Shown piece after piece: positions 52,048 to 62,100 of a DNA stretch of 64,000 nucleotides (the stretch's first letter is position 1; the number at the start of each line of letters is the position of its first letter). The stretch is taken from the NCBI GenBank assembly GCA_030180135.1, contig CM058239.1, forward strand, positions 62,317,823 through 62,381,822, in the 5' to 3' direction. Position numbers and translations under genes: made by a program. The notes beneath the pieces were generated by a model. That model did not search any database, was not told the origin of the DNA, and was given only the letters and a program-made list of their open reading frames with translations. The DNA is from Orychophragmus violaceus (Eukaryota; Streptophyta; Magnoliopsida; Brassicales; Brassicaceae).

Positions 52048-53618
52048 AAAGTAACACTACTAAGAGACTAGAAAGAAACTTTGATCTTGTAAAAGGCCCT
52101 ATGAGAATCCTAAAAAAAACTTTGTAACCAAAACTTCTTGAAACATATATGTCATGGATTGAAGAATTTAGGTGATGTAAGACAACTATAAGTAAGTTTA
52201 TGTATGCTCAGAAAGGTAGAATGAGAAGCATGTTATACAAGTTGTTGTTCCTTTCAATCACCCCCAAGTAACACTACTAAGAGACTAGAAAGAAACTTTG
52301 ATCTTGTAAAAGGCCCTATGAGAATCCTAAAAATAACTTTGTAACCAAAACTTTTTGAAACATATATGTCATGGATTGAAGAATTTAGGTGATTAAAGAC
52401 AACTATAAGTAAATTTATGTATGCTCGGAAAGATAGAATGAGAAGCATGTTATACAAGTTGTTGTTCCTTTCAATCACCCCCAAGTAACACTACTAAGAG
52501 ACTAGAAAGAAACTTTGATCTTGTAAAAGCCCCTATGAGAATCCTAAAAAAAACTTTGTAACCAAAACTTCTTGAAACATATATGTCATGGATTGAAGAA
52601 TTTAGGTGATGTAAGAACTATAAGTAAGTTTATGTATGCTCAGAAAGGTAGAATGAGAAGCATGTTATACAAGTTGTTGTTCTTTTCAATCACCCCCAAG
52701 TAACACTACTAAGAGACTAGAAAGAAACTTTGATCTTGTAAAAGGCCCAATGAGAATCCTAAAAAAAACTTTGTAACCAAAACTTCTTGAAACATATATG
52801 TCATGGATTGAAGAATTTAGGTGATTAAAGACAACTATAAGTAAGTTTATGTATGCTCAGAAAGATAGAATGAGAAGCATGTTATACAAGTTGTTGTTCC
52901 TTTCAATCACCCCCAAGTAACACTACTAAGAGACTAGAAAGAAACTTTGATCTTGTAAAAGGCCCTATGAGAATCCTAAAAAAAACTTTGTAACCAAAAC
53001 TTCTTGAAACATATATGTCATGGATTGAAGAATTTAGGTGATGTAAGAACTATAAGTAAGTTTATGTATGCTCAGAAAGGTAGAATGAGAAGCATGTTAT
53101 ACAAGTTGTTGTTCTTTTCAATCACCCCCAAGTAACACTACTAAGAGACTAGAAAGAAACTTTGATCTTGTAAAAGGCCCTATGAGAATCCTAAAAAAAA
53201 CTTTGTAACCAAAACTTCTTGAAACATATATGTCATGGATTGAAGAATTTAGGTGATGTAAGACAACTATAAGTAAGTTTATGTATGCTCAGAAAGGTAG
53301 AATGAGAAGCATGTTATACAAGTTGTTGTTCCTTTCAATCACCCCCAAGTAGCACTACTAAGAGACTAGAAAGAAACTTTGATCTTGTAAAAGGCCCTAT
53401 GAGAATCCTAAAAAAAACTTTGTAACCAAAACTTCTTGAAACATATATGTCATGGATTGAAGAATTTAGGTGATGTTAGAACTATAAGTAAGTTTATGTA
53501 TGCTCAGAAAGGTAGAACGAGAAGCATGTTATACAAGTTGTTGTTCTTTTCAATCACCCCCAAGTAACACTACTAAGAGACTAGAAAGAAACTTTGATCT
53601 TGTAAAAGGCCCTATGAG
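52048..53618. repeat. Satellite array, block 4
   Basis: About seven monomers from the C' edge (AAAGTAACAC) to the B2 insertion. It closely follows the order of variants in 31436-33004, including the CAAGTAGCAC and GAACGAG monomers, with one monomer of a different class. Ends in TSD ATGAG (53614-53618). No gene. Confidence 0.95.
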
Positions 53619-54046
53619 TGAGAGATTTAGAGTATGAACATTATAGAATTAGGGTTCTTGAGTCCCAATGGTGGCGCAAGAGAGAGGAGAGAATAAGAGA
53701 CTCAAAAACTTGTTATTTCATTTCTGGTCATACATAGCCTTTTATATGGGATACATCAGCCAATGTTTAACCTAAACAAGTAAAAGACAAATGCACAAGA
53801 ATACAAAGAGGACTGAGGCGTGGCAGAGGAGAGAGAGAGAGTGGGGGACCACAAAACCAACGGCTCTCTCTCTTAAACCCTAACGGCTCTCTTCCATCTT
53901 GGTTCATCCGAGACTTGTGCATTCACTTAGTTGGCGCCTTAGGTCTTGATCAGAAGTCCCCAACTTTGCACATTATCAAATGTGCAAGACTTGTGCATTT
54001 TGTGATAATACACAAGCTTAACACATTTGTCTAATCATGATCAATA
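53619..54046 (-). repeat. B2 3' LTR (428 bp)
   Basis: Plus strand TGAGAGATTTAG...GATCAATA. Contains GTCCCCAACTTTGCACAT at 53956-53973, the motif amplified in the C LTRs. Confidence 0.94.
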
Positions 54047-54055
54047 CTCCCCCTC
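54047..54055 (-). promoter_or_regulatory. Polypurine tract, B2
   Basis: Minus strand GAGGGGGAG next to the 3' LTR. Confidence 0.9.
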
Positions 54056-54110
54056 AAGTTCAGACTTTGGAATCACCCTAAAGACTGAACTTGGAATGAT
54101 CATGGCAACA

Positions 54111-54174
54111 CCTCATTAAAAACCTTGATGTGGAAAACCACTTGGGACAAAACCACATCAAGGGAAAAAGAGTA
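54111..54174 (-). other. Conserved 3' hairpin, B2
   Basis: Same CCTTGATGTGG / CCACATCAAGG arms and loop as B1. Confidence 0.73.
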
Positions 54175-54198
54175 TGCTGCTCATGAATCAGGAGAGTT

Positions 54199-57100
54199 CT
54201 AATCATGGATAGCCACCAGCCCTAGTTTGCCAAAGACATGAGTGCAAACCTTAAGACTAGCAGCCTTTGTGAAGATGTCTGCAAGTTGATCTTCACTCTT
54301 TGTGTAACAAGGCAGTATGGTTCCATCTTCAATCTTCTCCCTTACCTTGTGACAATGAATCTCAATGTGTTTGGTCCTTTCATGAAACACTGAGTTGGTT
54401 GCAATGTGAATAGCAGCCTGGTTGTCACAATGGAAGGTGATTGGACTTGATTGCTCTATGCCAAAGTCCTTAAGCAAAGCCTTTAGCCATGTTAACTCAG
54501 TTGCAAGCTTCCTCATGGCCCTATACTCAGCTTCAGCACTAGAACAAGATACCACCTTCTGCTTCTTTGTCTTCCAAGTTACCAAGTTGCCTCCAATGAA
54601 GGTACAATAGCCGGTTGTTGATCTCCTATCACTCTTATCTCCAGCCCAATCTGCATCACAATAGCCAACAATTTCTGTGCTCTCATTCTTACCCATCCAA
54701 ATACCTTGTTCAGTTGATCCTTTGAGATATCTGAGTATCCTCTCAATCAAACTCCAATGATACACTGTGGGTGATTGCATATGTTGGCTAACTTGATTCA
54801 CAGCAAAACACAAGTCTGGTCTTGTGAGAGTGAGGTAGATAAGCTTCCCAACCAGCCTCCTATACAATGAGACATCCTTGAACTTGACTTCATCTGATTT
54901 CTCCCCCTTTCTATTGACTTGGTAGCCATCTTCAAGTGGAGTCTTTGCAATCTTGCAGTCAAGCATACTTGTTTCTGTCAACAAGTCTTTAACATACTTC
55001 CTTTGGGACAGAAACAATCCATCATTGAATCTGCAAACTTCAATGCCTAAGAAGTACTTCAACTCACCAAGGTCTTTGATATCAAAGGAACTGTTGAGAA
55101 ACGCCTTTGTGGATTGAATCCCATCATTATCACTTCCTGTGATGATCAAATCATCCACATATATCAGAACTACCACCACTCCTTGAGCACTTTGAAGTGT
55201 GAACAATGTGTGATCAGATGGAGACTTCTTGAACCCATGGTCCATGAGAGTGTGGCTGAGCTTATGGTACCATGCCCTTGGTGATTGCTTCAGACCATAA
55301 ATTGCCCTTCTCAGTCTCAACACTTCACCATCTTTACACAAGTGCTTCAAACCTGGTGGAGGAGTCATATACACTTCTTCTTCAAGTTCACCTTGTAGAA
55401 AAGCATTCTTCACATCCATTTGCCATAGAGTCCATGAGAGGTTTGTGGCTAAGCTCAATGTGACTCTCACTGTGTGAAGTTTAGCCACTGGTGCAAAGGT
55501 ATCCGTATAGTCTTCTCCATAGGTTTGAGTGAACCCTCTTGCTACTAGCCTTGCCTTGTACCTCTCTATGTCTCCATTGCTTTTATACTTGATTGTGAAG
55601 ACCCATTTAGAGCTAACAGTCTTCTTCCTTTTAGGCAGCTTCTCCACAATCCAAGTGTGGTTCCTCTCCATAGCTTCTTTCTCATCCTTTACTGCATCCA
55701 TCCAAACCTTGATACCTTCAGCCTCTTCATAAGTCTTAGGAACTTGGTTTAGCTCAATCTTTCCAAGAAAGGCCTTGTGACTAGATGGTAGCAAGTCAAT
55801 AGAACAAGTAGACTGACTAGGATGAGCTACTGCTTGGTTGTTGTAGTAGACTCTTGTCTTCATCCATTCTGATGGATCTTTCTTTTCCCTTGTGCTTCTC
55901 CTGAGTTGCTGAACCTGTTGATCAACCACTTCCTCATTACCCACTGCCTCTTGATAAACCATCTCATCCTCATCCACATCCAAGTCCACTTGGTTCTGAT
56001 CTTGAGGTAGAGTGTCTTCTTGAGCTTGAGCCGGTTCCTGAGCGTGTGTTGCTGGTTCAGTATCCTCTTGTTGAGCTTCCTGGGTAGGTGTATCAGCCTT
56101 TTCTGGCCGTGGGGTGTCATTGCCCAAGTGATCCAACAAGTACTTCAAACTTGTAGCCAAATCAGAAGGTGATCTTGAGAGATCTTTCAAACCTTCCCAA
56201 TCCTTCTTCTCATAGTAACTCTGCCCCTCAATGAACTTAACATCCCTTGAAACATAGGTCCTGTTGTTGCTTGGATCAAAACACTTGTAGCCCTTCTGAG
56301 TTGTGGAGTATCCAAGAAACATACACCTTGTGCTCTTAGCATCTAGCTTGTTCCTTTGATCTCCTGAGATATATACAAAACAAACACAACCAAACACACG
56401 TAAGTGTTCAATAAATGGTTTGGCTTTGTTCAATACCTCATATGGTGAAATGTCTTGAAGAACTCTAGTTGGGATCCTATTGATGAGGTAGCATGCTGCC
56501 AACACTGCATCTCCCCAAAATCTCTTAGGAACATTGGTGTGGAACATCATGGACCTAGCAGCTTCCATGAGGTGTCTGTTCTTCCTTTCAGCCACACCAT
56601 TTTGTTGGGGAGTATGGGGACAGCTTGTTTGATGAAGGATCCCACATTTGTTCAAGTGAGCTTTGAATCTTTGGCTTGTATACTCTCCTCCATTATCTGA
56701 CCTAAACACTTTGATCTTGGCATTAAACTGATTAGTAACATAGTTTTGGAAATTTAAAAATGCATCAAACACCCTATCTTTAGATGGAAGCAAAGTTACC
56801 CAAGTATATTTTGATTTTTCATCTATGAAGGTCACAAAATACTTGTTTCTATCTCTAGACAGACAAGGTGAAGTCCAAACATCAGAGTGCACAAGATCAA
56901 AACAATGTTCATAGATAGTAGTTGATTTAGGAAAGACAGTTCTACAATGTTTGCCAAGAATACAAGCTTCACAAGTAGAATGATCAAAGCTAACATTAGG
57001 CAACATTAAGTTCAAAGCACGAGCATGAGGATGTCCTAGTCTAGCATGCCATAGGACATTTTGATTGAAAGAAAAACAGGATTTAAAAGCTAATGAATCC

Positions 57101-58449
57101 GAGTTGCTTGGAGAAGTGTCTTCAAGGAGGTAAAGCTCATCTTGTGTACCACCTCTTCCAATAACCTTTCCATTCTTAATATCCTGAAAACAAACATCAT
57201 TAGGCCCAAAGATAACATTGCAATTCAAGTCTTTGGTGATCCTCTTAACCGACAGCAAGTTAGACTTAAACTTAGGAACATAGAATGCATCACTTTCCTT
57301 GTTAAATAATCTCAACTTTCCTGTACCTATTATTGGAATCCCTTGACCATCAGCTATAGTTACTCTTCCTAGGGCAGGTTTAATGTTCTCCAACAACTTA
57401 GCATTACTAATCATATGATGAGAAGCTCCTGAATCTACTACCAACTTATGATCAGTTTTACTAAGCAATTTATGTGAGAATAAAGAGATACCAGAGAGTT
57501 TAGAGGCATAAGCCTTGATGAGATCCTCAAGGTCACTCTTCTTGACATACTCAGTGGCTGTGTAGAGTGCAAGCTCCCCTCCTTGAGCTGAAGTGGAGGC
57601 TGGTTCATTCACAGCTTCTTGTGAGATGTTTGCATTTGCCCTTGAGTTCTTGAACTTGTCTGGTTTGAGGTGGGGATGAAGGACCCAACACTTATCCTTG
57701 GAGTGGCCTTTCCTCTTGCAATGATCACAAAATGGCGCCTTCTTCTCCTCAGGTTTGAAGCCGGCTTTGTTGGCAGTCACCAACTCCCCCTTTCCTCCAA
57801 ACAAACCAATGTTTCCTTCTTCCTTTTGGAGCCTTGAGCACACCTCTTCAAAATCAGGAAGTGTAGTCTCCCTTAGGATCTTCATGATGGCATCATTGTA
57901 AACCGGATTCAAGTTGAGTAGAAGGCCAAAGATCTTGTCTTGCTCCTTTCTCTCAATGAGAACCTTGGGGTTTAAAGTGCTTGGCCTTAGCATCTCAAGT
58001 TCAGACCATGCTGAAGAGAACTTCCCAAGATACTTGGTAAAGTCATGGTCTTCTTGTTTCAGCTCATTTATGGCCTTCTTCACCTCATATACTCTGCTCA
58101 GATTTGAAACATCTCCATAAATCTTCTTGAGAGTATCCCACAGTGACTTGGCTGTCTCACAATGAGAATAAGCTTCAAGGATTGATGGGTCAAGAGAGTT
58201 TTGGAGAAAACCAAGCACAAGCTGATCTTCTTGAAACCATTTAGCTTCTGCCTTCTTGGTTTCTTCATCCTTCTTCTTAGCTTCATCTTCTTCAGTTGGA
58301 GTTTTATCCTCCAAAATGTGATCCCACAAACCTCTTCCACAAATGGCAGTCTTGATGGTCCTTTGCCATGTCCTGTAGTTGATTCCTTTGAGCAAAACAG
58401 GAACAGCAGTAGGCCTCAAGATAGAGCTGAGATGAGAAGAGTCTTCCAT
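54199..58449 (-). CDS. Copia Gag-Pol polyprotein, family B (B2), 1416 aa
   Basis: Uninterrupted frame from the ATG at 58447-58449. It is three residues longer than B1 at the N-terminus (MEDSSHLSSILRPT). Zinc knuckle CDHCKRKGHSKDKC at 241-254, protease D339, integrase triad D523, D585 and E621, YVDD from 1097, full RNase H motifs. It keeps the cysteine in VFGCVCF that B1 has lost. Near the C-terminus HIEIHCHKVRE replaces the HIE(I/V)DCHKVR seen in all other copies (plus 54355-54357). That position is variable in copia families, so the effect is unclear. Otherwise it looks functional. Confidence 0.95.
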   Translation of the reverse strand: MEDSSHLSSILRPTAVPVLLKGINYRTWQRTIKTAICGRGLWDHILEDKTPTEEDEAKKKDEETKKAEAKWFQEDQLVLGFLQNSLDPSILEAYSHCETAKSLWDTLKKIYGDVSNLSRVYEVKKAINELKQEDHDFTKYLGKFSSAWSELEMLRPSTLNPKVLIERKEQDKIFGLLLNLNPVYNDAIMKILRETTLPDFEEVCSRLQKEEGNIGLFGGKGELVTANKAGFKPEEKKAPFCDHCKRKGHSKDKCWVLHPHLKPDKFKNSRANANISQEAVNEPASTSAQGGELALYTATEYVKKSDLEDLIKAYASKLSGISLFSHKLLSKTDHKLVVDSGASHHMISNAKLLENIKPALGRVTIADGQGIPIIGTGKLRLFNKESDAFYVPKFKSNLLSVKRITKDLNCNVIFGPNDVCFQDIKNGKVIGRGGTQDELYLLEDTSPSNSDSLAFKSCFSFNQNVLWHARLGHPHARALNLMLPNVSFDHSTCEACILGKHCRTVFPKSTTIYEHCFDLVHSDVWTSPCLSRDRNKYFVTFIDEKSKYTWVTLLPSKDRVFDAFLNFQNYVTNQFNAKIKVFRSDNGGEYTSQRFKAHLNKCGILHQTSCPHTPQQNGVAERKNRHLMEAARSMMFHTNVPKRFWGDAVLAACYLINRIPTRVLQDISPYEVLNKAKPFIEHLRVFGCVCFVYISGDQRNKLDAKSTRCMFLGYSTTQKGYKCFDPSNNRTYVSRDVKFIEGQSYYEKKDWEGLKDLSRSPSDLATSLKYLLDHLGNDTPRPEKADTPTQEAQQEDTEPATHAQEPAQAQEDTLPQDQNQVDLDVDEDEMVYQEAVGNEEVVDQQVQQLRRSTREKKDPSEWMKTRVYYNNQAVAHPSQSTCSIDLLPSSHKAFLGKIELNQVPKTYEEAEGIKVWMDAVKDEKEAMERNHTWIVEKLPKRKKTVSSKWVFTIKYKSNGDIERYKARLVARGFTQTYGEDYTDTFAPVAKLHTVRVTLSLATNLSWTLWQMDVKNAFLQGELEEEVYMTPPPGLKHLCKDGEVLRLRRAIYGLKQSPRAWYHKLSHTLMDHGFKKSPSDHTLFTLQSAQGVVVVLIYVDDLIITGSDNDGIQSTKAFLNSSFDIKDLGELKYFLGIEVCRFNDGLFLSQRKYVKDLLTETSMLDCKIAKTPLEDGYQVNRKGEKSDEVKFKDVSLYRRLVGKLIYLTLTRPDLCFAVNQVSQHMQSPTVYHWSLIERILRYLKGSTEQGIWMGKNESTEIVGYCDADWAGDKSDRRSTTGYCTFIGGNLVTWKTKKQKVVSCSSAEAEYRAMRKLATELTWLKALLKDFGIEQSSPITFHCDNQAAIHIATNSVFHERTKHIEIHCHKVREKIEDGTILPCYTKSEDQLADIFTKAASLKVCTHVFGKLGLVAIHD

Positions 58450-58728
58450 TGTTTACAACCGGATAGAGAAGATGAGAGCCTTGGATGACCGAGAAGAGTA
58501 AGCAAGCGTCTAGGGTTTTGGACCGAGAAACAAAGGAGGTCTGAGCAAGTTTCCAGTTTTGGAACAGAGAGTAATGAGGAGAATGAGTGAAAAACAGAGA
58601 AAGATTGAGGTTTTGAAGCTTGTAGAACCGGAAGAATGAAGAGAGAGAGGATTAGGGTTTGTAGCCGAGAGAATGTGTAACCAAGAGAATGAAGAATAAG
58701 ATAGAGATTTGAGAGAGTAGAGATCAAT

Positions 58729-58740
58729 GCTCTGATACCA
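58729..58740 (-). promoter_or_regulatory. Primer-binding site, B2
   Basis: Minus strand TGGTATCAGAGC abutting the 5' LTR. Confidence 0.9.
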
Positions 58741-59168
58741 TGAGAGATTTAGAGTATGAACATTATAGAATTAGGGTTCTTGAGTCCCAATGGTGGCGCA
58801 AGAGAGAGGAGAGAATAAGAGACTCAAAAACTTGTTATTTCATTTCTGGTCATACATAGCCTTTTATATGGGATACATCAGCCAATGTTTAACCTAAACA
58901 AGTAAAAGACAAATGCACAAGAATACAAAGAGGACTGAGGCGTGGCAGAGGAGAGAGAGAGAGTGGGGGACCACAAAACCAACGGCTCTCTCTCTTAAAC
59001 CCTAACGGCTCTCTTCCATCTTGGTTCATCCGAGACTTGTGCATTCACTTAGTTGGCGCCTTAGGTCTTGATCAGAAGTCCCCAACTTTGCACATTATCA
59101 AATGTGCAAGACTTGTGCATTTTGTGATAATACACAAGCTTAACACATTTGTCTAATCATGATCAATA
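58741..59168 (-). repeat. B2 5' LTR (428 bp)
   Basis: Identical by eye to 53619-54046. Minus-strand TATAAAAG at 58861-58868; the GTCCCCAACTTTGCACAT motif at 59078-59095 lies upstream of it in element orientation. Confidence 0.94.
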
Positions 59169-62100
59169 ATGAGAATCCTAAAAAAAACTTTGTAACCAAA
59201 ACTTCTTGAAACATATATGTCATGGATTGAAGAATTTAGGTGATCTAAGACAACTATAAGTAAGTTTATGTATGCTCAGAAAGGTAGAATGAGAAGCATG
59301 TTATACAAGTTGTTGTTCCTTTCAATCACCCCCAAGTAACACTACTAAGAGACTAGAAAGAAACTTTGATCTTGTAAAAGGCCCTATGAGAATCCTAAAA
59401 ATAACTTTGTAACCAAAACTTTTTGAAACATATATGTCATGGATTGAAGAATTTAGGTGATTAAAGACAACTATAAGTAAGTTTATGTATGCTCAGAAAG
59501 GTAGAATGAGAAGCATGTTATACAAGTTGTTGTTCCTTTCAATCACCCCCAAGTAACAATACTAAGAGACTAGAAAGAAACTTTGATCTTGTAAATGGCC
59601 CTATGAGAATCCTAAAAAAAACTTTGTAACCAAAACTTCTTGAAACATATATGTCATGGATTGAAGAATTTAGGTGATGTAAGAACTATAAGTAAGTTTA
59701 TGTATGCTCAGAAAGGTAGAATGAGAATCATGTTATACAAGTTGTTGTTCTTTTCAATCACCCCCAAGTAACACTACTAAGAGACTAGAAAGAAACTTTG
59801 ATCTTGTAAAAGGCCCTATGAGAATCCTAAAAAAAACTTTGTAACCAAAACTTCTTGAAACATATATGTCATGGATTGAAGAATTTAGGTGATGTAAGAC
59901 AACTATAAGTAAGTTTATGTATGCTCAGAAAGGTAGAATGAGAAGCATGTTATACAAGTTGTTGTTCCTTTCAATCACCCCCAAGTAACACTACTAAGAG
60001 ACTAGAAAGAAACTTTGATCTTGTAAAAGGCCCTATGAGAATCCTAAAAAAAACTTAGTAACCAAAACTTCTTGAAACATATATGTCATGGATTGAAGAA
60101 TTTAGGTGATGTAAGAACTATAAGTAAGTTTATGTATGCTCAGAAAGGTAGAATGAGAAGCATGTTATACAAGTTGTTGTACCTTTCAATCACCCCCAAG
60201 TAACACTACTAAGAGACTAGATTCTTTGATCTTGTAAAAGGCCCTATGAGAATCCTAAAAAAAACTTTGTAACCAAAACTTCTTGAAACATATATGTCAT
60301 GGATTGAAGAATTTAGGTGATGTAAGACAACTATAAGTAAGTTTTCGTATGCGACTAAAGGTAGAATGAGAAGCATGTTATACAAGTTTATGTTCTTTGA
60401 ACCACCCCTAAGTAACCACAATAAAAGACTAGAAAGAATCTTTGATCTTCTAAAAGGCCCTATGAGAATCTTAAAAAAAAAACTTTGCAACCAAAACTTC
60501 TTGAAACATATATGTCATGGATTGAAGAATTTAGGTGATGTAAGACAACTATAAGTAAGTTTATGTATCCTCAAAAAGGTAGAATGAGAAGCATGTTATA
60601 CAAGTTGTTGTTCCTTTCAATCACCCCCAAGTAACACTACTAAGAGACTAGAAAGAAACTTTGATCTTGTAAAAGGCCCTATGAGAATCCTAAAAATAAC
60701 TTTGTAACCAAAACTTTTTGAAACATATATGTCATGGATTGAAGAATTTAGGTGATGTAAGACAACTATAAGTAAGTTTATGTATGCTCAGAAAGGTAGA
60801 ATGAGAAGCATGTTATACAAGTTGTTGTTCCTTTCAATCACCCCCAAGTAACACTACTAAGAGACTAGAAAGAAACTTTGATCTTGTAAAAGGCCCTATG
60901 AGAATCCTAAAAAAAACTTTGTAACCAAAACTTCTAGAAACATATATGTCATGGATTGAAGAATTTAGGTGATGTTAGAACTATAAGTAAGTTTATGTAT
61001 GCTCAGAAAGGTAGAACGAGAAGCATGTTATACAAGTTGTTGTTCTTTTCAATCACCCCCAAGTAACACTACTAAGAGACTAGAAAGAAACTTTGATCTT
61101 GTAAAAGGCCCTATGAGAATCCTAAAAAAAACTTTGTAACCAAAACTTTTTGAAACATATATGTCATGGATTGAAGAATTTAGGTGATTAAAGACAACTA
61201 TAAGTAAGTTTATGTATGCTCAGAAAGATAGAATGAGAAGCATGTTATACAAGTTGTTGTTCCTTTCAATCACCCCCAAGTAACACTACTAAGAGACTAG
61301 AAAGAAACTTTGATCTTGTAAAAGGCCCTATGAGAATCCTAAAAAAAACTTTGTAACCAAAACTTCTTGAAACATATATGTCATGGATTGAAGAATTTAG
61401 GTGATGTAAGAACTATAAGTAAGTTTATGTATGCTCAGAAAGGTAGAATGAGAATCATGTTATACAAGTTGTTGTTCTTTTCAATCACCCCCAAGTAACA
61501 CTACTAAGAGACTAGAAAGAAACTTTGATCTTGTAAAAGGCCCTATGAGAATCCTAAAAAAAACTTTGTAACCAAAACTTCTTGAAACATATATGTCATG
61601 GATTGAAGAATTTAGGTGATGTTAGAACTATAAGTAAGTTTATGTATGCTCAGAAAGGTAGAACGAGAAGCATGTTATACAAGTTGTTGTTCTTTTCAAT
61701 CACCCCCAAGTAACACTACTAAGAGACTAGAAAGAAACTTTGATCTTGTAAAAGGCCCTATGAGAATCCTAAAAAAAATTTTGTAACCAAAACTTCTTGA
61801 AACATACATGTCATGGATTGAAGAATTTAGGTGATCTAAGACAACTATAAGTAAGTTTATGTATGCTCAGAAAGGTAGAATGAGAAGCATGTTATACAAG
61901 TTGTTGTTCCTTTCAATCACCCCCAAGTAACACTACTAAGAGACTAGAAAGAAACTTTGATCTTGTAAAAGGCCCTATGAGAATCCTAAAAATAACTTTG
62001 TAACCAAAACTTTTTGAAACATATATGTCATGGATTGAAGAATTTAGGTGATTAAAGACAACTATAAGTAAGTTTATGTATGCTCAGAAAGATAGAATGA

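Larger units (their letters stand above)
53619..59168 (-). mobile_element. Ty1/copia family B copy B2, complete
   Basis: A 5550-bp element, minus orientation, with TSD ATGAG (53614-53618 and 59169-59173) in the satellite. The two 428-bp LTRs are identical on reading. The coding part is nearly the same as B1, but the LTRs and leader are strongly diverged from B1. PBS, hairpin and PPT are intact. Confidence 0.95.

Noticed and set aside
60209..60490. 93-codon minus-strand open frame in satellite (also similar ones at 16872 and 52254)
   Set aside because: It runs through tandem monomers and changes with them; no codon signal or domain.
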